Of a stretch of 40,419 nt of DNA, positions 31,662 through 38,519 are shown piece by piece. The stretch is from an uncultured Oscillospiraceae bacterium. Its GTDB lineage: Bacteria; Bacillota; Clostridia; Oscillospirales; Oscillospiraceae. The notes below the pieces were generated by a model. The model was not told the origin of the DNA, did no database searches, and saw only the letters and a program-made list of their open reading frames with translations. How positions within the stretch are numbered: the stretch's first letter is position 1; each line of letters opens with the position of its first letter. The stretch covers positions 1 through 40,419 of the forward strand of contig CALWXQ010000011.1 of NCBI GenBank assembly GCA_944385545.1, written 5' to 3'. The translations under genes were made by a program, and so were the position numbers.

Positions 31662-32747
31662 TCATTTGGGAAAGAGCTTCTGCCAGAAGCTTCTTTCTTC
31701 CGCAGGCGTTTGCTCAATGGTGGCGCCGAACACCACAGGAAACCTTCCCACGGCTTTCCCCTGGATCAGCACGTAGGCATAGCCCGCATCCGTACCTTCC
31801 ACCACCGGAGCGTAGACAAATCCCATCCCCGGCAGAGCCAGCTGTGGCTGCTCCTCCGGCGCCAGCGCATAGGAAAAGTCCTCTGCCGCCAATACCCCCA
31901 CCTTTTGATTTTGGCCGCCTGCGACCTCCAGCACACCTACCCGCTCCCCGGCGGCAACCACCTGCCGGATGGAAAAGCGGGAGAAGCCTTCCTCCAGCAG
32001 CGCCTGGTGATCCCGCCAGTCGTCAGGGTCGTCGATGGTCACAGCGATCAAGCGGCGGCCGTCCCGGGTGGCGCTGGAGACAAGGATCCGTCCGGCAGCT
32101 TTGGTGTAGCCGGTCTTCACCCCGTCGGCTCCCTCCACCCGCCAAAGAAGCTTGTTGTGATTGGTCAGGTATCTTTGTCCTACCCGGACGTTTTTGGTGG
32201 ACACCGTCTTGTAAAAAACGGGGTTTTCCATGGCATAGGCAGCCAGCTTCCCAAGATCCTCCGCAGTGGAATAGTGACCGGGGCTGTCAAGACCGTTGGG
32301 ATTTTCAAAGTGCGTCCCGTCCAATCCCAGGATCCTGGCTTTATCATTCATCATCTCCGCGAACCCTTCCACCGTCCCGCCGCAGTAGATGGCCAGCGCC
32401 ACCGCCGCGTCGTTTCCGGAGGAAAGCATCAGCCCGTACAAAAGCTCCTGAAGCGTCAGAACCTCGCCCTCCTGCAGATACATGGAGGATCCTTCGATCC
32501 CCACCGCTTCCTTGGGGATACGCATCCGGTCAAGAACGTTGCACTGCTCACAGACGATCAGCGCCGTCATGATTTTCGTGGTACTGGCGATGAGGCTGCG
32601 CTGATCCGGCTCCCGTTCAAACAGCACCCGGCCGCTGACCGCGTCCAGAACATATGCTCTGCGGGCGCTGACTGCCCCCGCCGACAGGGGCAAAAGGAAA
32701 ACGGCGGCCAGTAAAGCAGCCGCCGTTCCGGCAAAAATTCGTTTCAT
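31662..32747 (-). CDS. D-alanyl-D-alanine carboxypeptidase (DacB/DacF-like)
   Basis: Penicillin-binding peptidase S11, 361 residues from ATG 32747. Signal peptide 1-25; active-site motifs STTK (55-58), SGN (in SSGNDAAVALAIY) and KTG (in DGVKTGYTKAAGR) are all intact. A beta-rich C-terminal domain follows. In B. subtilis the gene at this place, dacB, trims peptide side chains of the spore cortex. The neighbours gerW and rluB suggest the same spore role here. Contrast the altered homologue at 9414-10910. Confidence 0.94.
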   Translation of the reverse strand: MKRIFAGTAAALLAAVFLLPLSAGAVSARRAYVLDAVSGRVLFEREPDQRSLIASTTKIMTALIVCEQCNVLDRMRIPKEAVGIEGSSMYLQEGEVLTLQELLYGLMLSSGNDAAVALAIYCGGTVEGFAEMMNDKARILGLDGTHFENPNGLDSPGHYSTAEDLGKLAAYAMENPVFYKTVSTKNVRVGQRYLTNHNKLLWRVEGADGVKTGYTKAAGRILVSSATRDGRRLIAVTIDDPDDWRDHQALLEEGFSRFSIRQVVAAGERVGVLEVAGGQNQKVGVLAAEDFSYALAPEEQPQLALPGMGFVYAPVVEGTDAGYAYVLIQGKAVGRFPVVFGATIEQTPAEERSFWQKLFPK

Positions 32748-32821
32748 GTTTCTCACCCAAGGATATTGTATCCAATGGTCAGAAAATCATTCCCGTTTCC
32801 GCCGGGAATCTACCGGCGCGG

Positions 32822-33205
32822 TTATTTGTCTTGGTTTTTGCTGTCAAAAAACGCGCTGATTTTTTCCAGGGTATCGGGTACCATCTCCACGATGCGGTCG
32901 GCGGTGGTGCTGGCCGGCTCCGGAACGGCCAGCATCCGAACGGTACCATCCTTAATGACCAGGAAGCAGATTGGCGTAACCTTAACGCCGCCGCCGACGC
33001 CGCCGCCGAAGGGTGTATCCCCTCCCGTTTTGCCGGCGGCAAAGTCCGAGCCGCCGCCGCCGAAGCCTACGCTGACCCGGCTGACAGGAATGATGGTCAC
33101 GCCGTCGGGCGTCTGGATCGGCTCCCCGATCACGGAGTTCACATCCACCAGCTCGCGGATCTTCTGAATGGTATTTTCCAACATGTTGGGAAGTTTCTGG
33201 CTCAT
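32822..33205 (-). CDS. GerW/YtfJ family sporulation protein
   Basis: 127 residues from ATG 33205, which overlaps the DUF2953 stop (ATGA). Glycine-rich centre (VGFGGGGSDFAAGKTGG and GGGVGGGVKVTP) typical of GerW (YtfJ), needed in B. subtilis for germination with L-alanine. A PICFLVIKDG strand and a C-terminal helix complete the domain. Its place after DUF2953 matches ytfI-ytfJ of Bacillus. Confidence 0.93.
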   Translation of the reverse strand: MSQKLPNMLENTIQKIRELVDVNSVIGEPIQTPDGVTIIPVSRVSVGFGGGGSDFAAGKTGGDTPFGGGVGGGVKVTPICFLVIKDGTVRMLAVPEPASTTADRIVEMVPDTLEKISAFFDSKNQDK

Positions 33206-33843
33206 GTAACAGCACCGCCTTTTCTCATTTTCAAAATGTTCCAATATTCTCGCAGTGCCCGCAAACCGTAGACAACGGTCAGGAGCACCAGTCTGCCCAA
33301 GGAGATGATCACCACCACATGGGCCCGGATCCGGCTCTCAGAAGCGGTAAAGTCGCAATTGATCCGGATATCCCGTTTTTTGATCGTCAGCATCCGTTCC
33401 AGCTGGGGCAGCAGGTTCCCCACAGCAGCCCAAGCCCTGCCATATTGCACCCCAAGGTCGCAAGGATCGGCGCCTGCCAACACCAGCTCACATTCCAGGG
33501 TCTTTACCACCAGCCTTCTGTGAAGATGACCGAGGAAATCCAGGGCGATCTTTCCTAACGGAAGGAAGTCCTTCAGGCTCCCGTCGGCCTTGGCCGGAGC
33601 ACGGGAGGCCCGGTCTGGCTGCCGGGGCTGGGGCGCGTCTTCCTGCGCTGTTTTGGAGCCGCTCTCCTGGGCAGGCTCCGGCGTTTGCTCCCCCTTCTGT
33701 TTTGCAAGACGAGGGTACAGAAGGATCCGGGCAGGGCCGATCCGGGCTGCCGCGCGGGTTCCTTCCGCGCCGTATGTTCCCTCTATGCCGATGGGGATCG
33801 CTCCCAGCAGCGCAATCACCCCCAAAGCGATCAGCCATCCCAT
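33202..33843 (-). CDS. DUF2953 protein (YtfI-like)
   Basis: 213 residues. N-terminal membrane segment (about 4-22), a short extended region with a basic, Gln/Pro-rich linker (about 45-85), and a C-terminal part with an RDIRINCDFTASESRIRAHV segment and a second hydrophobic stretch. It precedes gerW as ytfI precedes ytfJ in Bacillus. Role unknown, but the conserved pair suggests a sporulation function. The ATG follows the scpB stop directly, with GGAGG upstream. Confidence 0.88.
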   Translation of the reverse strand: MGWLIALGVIALLGAIPIGIEGTYGAEGTRAAARIGPARILLYPRLAKQKGEQTPEPAQESGSKTAQEDAPQPRQPDRASRAPAKADGSLKDFLPLGKIALDFLGHLHRRLVVKTLECELVLAGADPCDLGVQYGRAWAAVGNLLPQLERMLTIKKRDIRINCDFTASESRIRAHVVVIISLGRLVLLTVVYGLRALREYWNILKMRKGGAVT

Positions 33844-34407
33844 TTAGCTTTCCTCCGCCGGCTGCTCCTGGGGAAGCTCCACAGGCTCACCAAAGGATAT
33901 TTTCTCAATGGACGGCAATTCCTCCAGGGAACTCAATCCAAATGTCCGTAGAAAGTCCGCGGTGGTTCTGTATTGAATGGGGCGGCCGGGAACATTCAGC
34001 CGTCCCGCCTCCTCGATCAGCTTCTTATTCAACAGCGCGGCCACAGAATAGGCGCTATCTACGCCGCGGATCTGCTCTACCATGGCCTTGGTAGCGGGCT
34101 GATAATAGGCAATGATGGTCAATGTCTCCAACTGAGAGGAGGACAGCTTTGGCGGCTTTCTGGTTTCCAGCGCCTTGGTTACATACTCCGCCATTTCCCC
34201 CGAGGACACCATTTGGTATCCTTTTTCCAGTTTCAGGATCCGAATGCCCCGGCGTTGGTAGGCATATTCATCTGCCAGCGTGTCCACGGCTTTCTCGATC
34301 TGATCCGGATCCGTCTCCAAAACCACCGCGAGGCGCTGGATCTCCATCCGTTCTCCTGCGGCAAAGAGGATAGCCTCAATGGCGCGCTGCAATTGCTCCT
34401 GTTCCAT
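33844..34407 (-). CDS. scpB: Segregation and condensation protein B
   Basis: 187 residues, winged-helix dimer that joins ScpA and Smc in the condensin complex. Motifs EAILFAAGERM at the N-terminus, LETLTIIAYYQPATKAMVEQIRGVDS in the middle (seen here in two parts: LETLTIIAYYQP and EQIRGVDS), and GRPIQYRTTADFLRTFGL near the end. AAAGGAG precedes the ATG; one base separates it from the scpA stop. Confidence 0.97.
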   Translation of the reverse strand: MEQEQLQRAIEAILFAAGERMEIQRLAVVLETDPDQIEKAVDTLADEYAYQRRGIRILKLEKGYQMVSSGEMAEYVTKALETRKPPKLSSSQLETLTIIAYYQPATKAMVEQIRGVDSAYSVAALLNKKLIEEAGRLNVPGRPIQYRTTADFLRTFGLSSLEELPSIEKISFGEPVELPQEQPAEES

Positions 34408-34408
34408 T

Positions 34409-35200
34409 TCAGCTCAACTCCTTTCGCTCTGATTGGGCCAAAAGACGGACATTGGGATTCTCCCCGTTCACATCGTCCTCCAGCGTCACGGAATTGGTCT
34501 TGCACAGATCCAGGATCGCCAGGAAGGTGGCGACCACCTCTGAGCGGCTCCTGTTTCCCTTGAACAGATTTTTCAGCCGCTCAACTCCCCGCAAAACCAG
34601 CAGCCGCAGCAATTGCCCCGCCTTTTTTCCCACCGGATAAGGCTCCCGACCGACGATTCCCGAGAAGTTCGCGGCAGGAGGCGGAAGCTGCCGCCGGTTT
34701 CGCTCTGAAATGGCGTCCAGCGCCCGCAGAAGATCCGCCGGGTCGTGCTGATAGCGGTAGCCCTTCTCCCGCCGCAGCGGTTCGGGATCCTTGGTAAACA
34801 GGCATCGGCCGATCTCATTGCGCGGCTCCAGCTCCGTCACTGCCAGCCGGATCTGTTCCATGGCTTCCTTGCGTTTGCGCTCAATCAGCGACTGGCGCAA
34901 AAGATCCAGCTCACTCTCCGCCTCCGCCTGCTCCGCGGCGGACAGGAGCATCTTGGTTTTAATGAGCATCAGGTGGGACGCCATAGTGATGAACTCACTG
35001 GCGATCTCCATATCCAGGCGCTTCATTTCTTCCAGATAATTCAAATATTGTTCCAAAATCGCCGTAATAGACACATCTTGGATGTCGATTTTATTTTTGC
35101 TGAGAAGTTCAAAAATAACGTCCAAAGGACCTTCAAAGTCCTCCATTATCTCGCTTTTTGTGTGGACGATGCCTTCCAGACGGTATTGGGGCTGTTCCAT
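34409..35200 (-). CDS. scpA: Segregation and condensation protein A
   Basis: 263 residues, the kleisin that closes the Smc ring. N-terminal FEGPLDVIFELLSKNKIDI motif (about 22-40) binds the Smc neck region; LEEMKRLDMEIASEFITMAS follows; the C-terminal winged helix (about 205-255) ends in AILDLCKTNSV. First gene of the scpA-to-rluB cluster with its own promoter. Confidence 0.97.
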   Translation of the reverse strand: MEQPQYRLEGIVHTKSEIMEDFEGPLDVIFELLSKNKIDIQDVSITAILEQYLNYLEEMKRLDMEIASEFITMASHLMLIKTKMLLSAAEQAEAESELDLLRQSLIERKRKEAMEQIRLAVTELEPRNEIGRCLFTKDPEPLRREKGYRYQHDPADLLRALDAISERNRRQLPPPAANFSGIVGREPYPVGKKAGQLLRLLVLRGVERLKNLFKGNRSRSEVVATFLAILDLCKTNSVTLEDDVNGENPNVRLLAQSERKELS

Positions 35201-35243
35201 AGTGGTATCCTTTTCTTATGGTGCATACAATCATATCAGCAGC

Positions 35244-35272
35244 ATTATACCATCGTTTTTCCCCCTGCGCAA
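35244..35272 (-). promoter_or_regulatory. Promoter of scpAB
   Basis: Minus strand: TTGCGC (35267-35272), 17-base spacer, TATAAT (35244-35249), about 45 bases before the scpA start. Confidence 0.8.
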
Positions 35273-35308
35273 GGGCCTGGAAAAAAATTGCCTTTCTTTC
35301 AGAAAATA

Positions 35309-35337
35309 TTGCTTTTTTCGATTGGGTATGCTATCAT
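35309..35337 (+). promoter_or_regulatory. Promoter of the small membrane protein gene
   Basis: TTGCTT (35309-35314), 17-base spacer, TATCAT (35332-35337), 31 bases before GTG 35369. Confidence 0.7.
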
Positions 35338-35368
35338 TAGCCTAAAGGAAAAACTGGAGGGGATCGCA

Positions 35369-35662
35369 GTGGCTAAACGCAACCGTTACCGTGAAATGGA
35401 AAGCAACATGACAAAGGTCATCCTGGCTGACCTGGTCATCTTTATATTATATCTGGTCAGCGCCGGGAAGGATTGGCATATTGTGAAGCTGGTCACTGCC
35501 ATTATTGCCATTTTGGCTTCCCTTTTATGCCTGCTGTGGCTGTATCTCACCGGAGAATTCCCCCGCAGAAGGAGCCTCTGGATGGTTACATTCTTCTTCA
35601 GCGTTGTGATCTGCGTAGCTGTGTCCCTTCTGCTGGGCTATCCCTGCCCCGCTGTTCAATAA
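35369..35662 (+). CDS. Small three-segment membrane protein
   Basis: 97 residues from GTG 35369, with GGAGG eight bases upstream. A basic N-terminus (about 1-15) precedes three hydrophobic segments: about 18-32, 38-60 and 70-90, separated by a GEFPRRRS loop. Not recognised. It has its own promoter and terminator, which argues that it is a real gene. Inner-membrane location is inferred; function unknown. Confidence 0.8.
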   Translation: MAKRNRYREMESNMTKVILADLVIFILYLVSAGKDWHIVKLVTAIIAILASLLCLLWLYLTGEFPRRRSLWMVTFFFSVVICVAVSLLLGYPCPAVQ

Positions 35663-35697
35663 AGCGTTCAGACAGGAAAAAGGCAAATCCAAGAATT

Positions 35698-35736
35698 AGA
35701 GAGAAACTTGATTCCGTTCAGGTTTCTCTCTTTTCT
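35698..35736 (+). terminator. Terminator of the small membrane protein gene
   Basis: AGAGAGAAAC (35698-35707) pairs with GTTTCTCTCT (35722-35731), followed by TTTCTT. Confidence 0.8.
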
Positions 35737-35739
35737 TAT

Positions 35740-35933
35740 GTCCGCGCATTCGCAAAGAAAACCGCCTTTGCTACAATGTAACCGCAAGGAGTGTGCGTTA
35801 ATAAACGAACGGCGGCATATGCAGCCGGGTCGGAGAGGATTTAGCATTACTCTCCCCGAAGAAGCAGCCATACAGATCGGGGTACGAGGACAGCGCACTT
35901 ACTGTAGTGTCTGCTGAATAATGGGTACTGAAT
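35740..35933. other. Gap with weak promoter and no supported gene
   Basis: Holds a TTCGCA-17-TACAAT promoter-like pair (about 35750-35778), an AAGGAG, and a 32-codon open frame (35819-35917) that I do not recognise. A hairpin GGAGAG/CTCTCC lies inside that frame. Base composition is lower in GC than the scp operon. It may be debris at the edge of the acquired ABC/TetR block. Confidence 0.4.
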
Positions 35934-35979
35934 AACGCAAAAAGCCCGGCAAGCCTTGGCTTGCGAGGACTTTTGCGTT
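35934..35979 (-). terminator. Long hairpin after the ABC transporter operon
   Basis: AACGCAAAA (35934-35942) pairs with TTTTGCGTT (35971-35979), and GCAAGCC with GGCTTGC inside. It lies 13 bases past the permease stop. Confidence 0.75.
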
Positions 35980-35991
35980 GTTCCGTACACA

Positions 35992-36777
35992 TTACTGTAT
36001 ATCTTTCTTCGTGTATTTCAGATAAGCAATCATGATTCCACTAATTCCTATGACCGCGCCGATGGCAACCATTACACCGTCCAGTCTGCCGTTTGACACA
36101 ATATCGGCAGCCTCGCAATATCCAAAGGGCGTTATGTACTTCAAAAAACCGGCGGCATCCGCGATGTTTGCAATCAGGTTCAGAAAGTACATCATCGCGG
36201 CAAGACCAAGTCCTATGCCCGCACTGCCTTTGCGAAGGAACGCTGAAATTCCAAAGCAAATTCCCGCCAGCTCAATCTGAAGAAGATAATAGGCAAGATG
36301 CATCAAACTGATTTCTTTCCAGGGAATTTCTTCGCCAACGGCGGCTATAGAGCCGGCAGCAAAGGCATAGATCATGATATTCATCGCTGTGATCTGAATC
36401 AGTACGGCAATCAGCTTTTCCGTAAGAATCCTTTTGCGGCTGACAGGATGTGTCAGCAGAAATTCCGCGGTTTTGTCCTTTTCTTCTTTGCTTAAAATAC
36501 CCGCTGCGCAAAGGGCAGCGAAAAACGCGCCTCCCAGTCCCAGAATATTACCGCACTCAACCGCGTAAAACCCGATCAGCGTTCCAAAGTTCAAACGATC
36601 CATACCGAACGCCTGGGTAAACGAACCCATGGAGGCAAATACATCGTTTACACCTTCCATCTGTCCTTTCATTTCCGGGAAAAGAAAAATGCAGATGACA
36701 AGAAGAAATCCAATAGAAGCCGTCCATATCAAAAGCGAAGTTTTGCCCTGCCGCAGTTCGTGTTTTACAAGCGTCAT
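35992..36777 (-). CDS. ABC-2 type transporter permease
   Basis: 261 residues with six hydrophobic segments (about 17-35, 65-95, 120-145, 160-180, 190-210, 235-253) and the cytoplasmic SKEEKDKTAEFLLTHPVSRKRI loop that is typical of ABC-2 exporters of the YhaP/NatB type. Its ATG overlaps the stop of the ATP-binding gene (ATGA). Codon use is more AT-rich than the flanking operons. The substrate is unknown; with a TetR-type repressor it may export a toxic compound. Confidence 0.93.
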   Translation of the reverse strand: MTLVKHELRQGKTSLLIWTASIGFLLVICIFLFPEMKGQMEGVNDVFASMGSFTQAFGMDRLNFGTLIGFYAVECGNILGLGGAFFAALCAAGILSKEEKDKTAEFLLTHPVSRKRILTEKLIAVLIQITAMNIMIYAFAAGSIAAVGEEIPWKEISLMHLAYYLLQIELAGICFGISAFLRKGSAGIGLGLAAMMYFLNLIANIADAAGFLKYITPFGYCEAADIVSNGRLDGVMVAIGAVIGISGIMIAYLKYTKKDIQ

Positions 36778-37655
36778 ACCGTTTCACCACCCGTTTCATA
36801 ATAATGCAGAAAAATTTCATCCAGATCAGGCTCCGTAACCGTAAGGTCGTTTACCTGACCTGAAGCCAGCGCGCGCAGTAGGCTTCCCATATCTCCGCTG
36901 TAAAGGAAGCTGACGGAGTCTTTCGCTTCTTTTCTGTCACGGATACCGCCTAGCTGTTCAAGGTCGATCCTGCCGTGAACCGTTATACGCTTCGCTCTTG
37001 TTCTGGAAAGAACATCCACACTGTCGCATGCAATGATCCTGCCATCGCGGATAATCGCCGCGCGGGTGCAGTTGCGCTGAATTTCCGAGAGAACATGACT
37101 GGACAGGAGAATCGTTGCGCCCGCATTGTTTCTTTCCCGAAGAATGTCAAAAAATTCTTTTTGCATCAGCGGATCAAGTCCCCCCGTGGGTTCATCCAGC
37201 ACCAGCAGCTCCGGTCGGTGCTGTAAAGCGCAGACAATTGCCACTTTCTTTCTGTTGCCGAAAGACAGATCATCGATGTTCCTAGCTGTATCCAGCTGTA
37301 AACGCTCACAGAGCAGTTTTGCTTCAGCGCCGCAATCGGTTTTTCGCAGATCAGCGGACAGCTTCAATACATCCTTTACTTTCATTCCCTGATAAAACAA
37401 TGCCTCCGAGGGAAGGTAACCGGTATTCCGCAAAATGAATTCCTTTTCTTTTGTGACATCTTTCCCAAATATCTTTGCGCTGCCTGCTGTGGGAGCAATC
37501 AGCCCAAGCAGGGTTCGGATTGTGGTGGACTTTCCGGCGCCGTTTGGACCGATGAAGCCAAAGAACTCGCCCTGTGCTACCGTCAGATCAAGGTCGACGA
37601 TACCTCTTGCCTTACCGTAGTATTTCGTAAGCTTTGTCGTTTTGATCATTTCCAT
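36774..37655 (-). CDS. ABC transporter ATP-binding protein
   Basis: 293 residues. Walker A GPNGAGKST (36-44), a Q-loop before residue 90, the signature as LSFGNRKKVAI (normally LSGGQ), and Walker B LLVLDEPTGGLDP. The C-terminal 80 residues form the regulatory extension usual in CcmA/NatA-type exporters. The start is uncertain: no clear ribosome-binding site precedes ATG 37655, and ATG 37649 is an alternative. It follows the TetR gene after six bases and is coupled to the permease. Confidence 0.95.
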   Translation of the reverse strand: MEMIKTTKLTKYYGKARGIVDLDLTVAQGEFFGFIGPNGAGKSTTIRTLLGLIAPTAGSAKIFGKDVTKEKEFILRNTGYLPSEALFYQGMKVKDVLKLSADLRKTDCGAEAKLLCERLQLDTARNIDDLSFGNRKKVAIVCALQHRPELLVLDEPTGGLDPLMQKEFFDILRERNNAGATILLSSHVLSEIQRNCTRAAIIRDGRIIACDSVDVLSRTRAKRITVHGRIDLEQLGGIRDRKEAKDSVSFLYSGDMGSLLRALASGQVNDLTVTEPDLDEIFLHYYETGGETV

Positions 37656-37661
37656 ATTCCG

Positions 37662-38273
37662 TCACGCTTTCCGAAGATAAATACTCTTCCAAAAATTGAT
37701 TAATTTTGAAAAGTCCTTTTCTATCTGTTCCATATCCACATTGCCCCGCTGAACCATCTCCCAGAGATAGCCCTCCGATGCCCAATACATTTCACGGTAC
37801 ATCATCGGAATATCAAGTCCGGGAACAAACTGATCCGGATCCAGATTCAGCCGTGTTTGATCAGACTTCAGGTTAAAGTATTTACGGTAGCTTTCCTGAA
37901 CGGCAGCGGAAATATCTGCATCCTTTTCATAAAAAGCTTTGATAGTGAAGCTTGCCATATCAGGGTAGATACGAATAATTTCCATCTTAGCGCGCATCCC
38001 TTTTTCCATGCTTTCAAACAGGTCTTTCTGTCCGTAGCAGCCGTACTTCGTCAGATACGCGATGGTAATTTCCGCACATTTGTCCCACAGGAACATATAC
38101 AGCTCCTTTTTGTTGTGAAAATAATGAAAGAGCAGGGACTTGCTGATACCGGCAGCGTCCGCAATCTCACTCATGGGGCTGTTTTTATAGGAGTTTTGTG
38201 AAAACACCCGATAACCTGCGTTTATGATCGCCTGCTGTTTTTCCCTAGGCAGTGAAAAGAACCGTTCATTCAT
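37662..38273 (-). CDS. TetR/AcrR family transcriptional regulator
   Basis: 203 residues from ATG 38273, with GGAGG seven bases upstream. N-terminal TetR helix-turn-helix (about 8-54: QQAIINAGYRVFSQNSYKNS and EIADAAGISKSLLFHYFHNK) and an all-helical ligand domain. It is the first gene of the operon with the ABC exporter. Direct and inverted repeats upstream (38285-38329) look like its own operator, so autorepression relieved by a ligand that the exporter pumps is the simplest model. Confidence 0.94.
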   Translation of the reverse strand: MNERFFSLPREKQQAIINAGYRVFSQNSYKNSPMSEIADAAGISKSLLFHYFHNKKELYMFLWDKCAEITIAYLTKYGCYGQKDLFESMEKGMRAKMEIIRIYPDMASFTIKAFYEKDADISAAVQESYRKYFNLKSDQTRLNLDPDQFVPGLDIPMMYREMYWASEGYLWEMVQRGNVDMEQIEKDFSKLINFWKSIYLRKA

Positions 38274-38284
38274 ACCGTAACCTC

Positions 38285-38337
38285 CGTTAACCGATTCGGT
38301 CAATCTCATTTTACTTCCGTTGACCGATTTTGAGAAG
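38285..38337 (-). promoter_or_regulatory. TetR operator array and promoter
   Basis: Plus-strand TTAACCGATTCGGTCAA (38287-38303) is a near-perfect palindrome. The same half-site recurs as CCGTTGACCGATT (38317-38329), giving two direct repeats 32 bases apart. On the minus strand a TAAAAT -10 lies between them with TTCTCA as a weak -35 17 bases upstream, so bound repressor would cover the promoter. Confidence 0.7.
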
Positions 38338-38368
38338 CCCCCTTTCAGTTTTTTTTGGAATATATAAA

Positions 38369-38392
38369 TGGAGCCGCGGAACTGCGGCTCCA
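38369..38392. terminator. Hairpin upstream of the TetR gene
   Basis: TGGAGCCGC (38369-38377) pairs with GCGGCTCCA (38384-38392). Reading leftwards, T-rich sequence follows, so it may stop transcripts from the kinase gene entering the TetR operon. Confidence 0.6.
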
Positions 38393-38413
38393 TAGTGTCA
38401 CAACCGTCTGGCA

Positions 38414-38479
38414 AAGTTTTTCGGCTGCCTGACGGTGCATCCCCTCACGGGGTTACACCGTACCTTGCGTCAAAAACTT
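38414..38479. other. Nested hairpin after the nucleoside kinase gene
   Basis: AAGTTTTT (38414-38421) pairs with AAAAACTT (38472-38479). Inside, ACGGTG/CACCGT (38432-38437/38456-38461), a 3x3 internal loop CAT/TTA, and CCCC/GGGG around a TCAC loop form an irregular stem. The layout (stem, internal loop, C4/G4 stem, tetraloop) echoes hairpin B of the dispersed repeats, though the sequences differ. Confidence 0.5.
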
Positions 38480-38519
38480 CCTTATGGGACATGCCCATGT
38501 CTGTTACCTCTATTTATGC

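Noticed and set aside
35819..35917. 32-codon open frame as a gene
   Set aside because: No ribosome-binding site at its ATG, no recognisable family and a hairpin within it; described as part of a gap instead.
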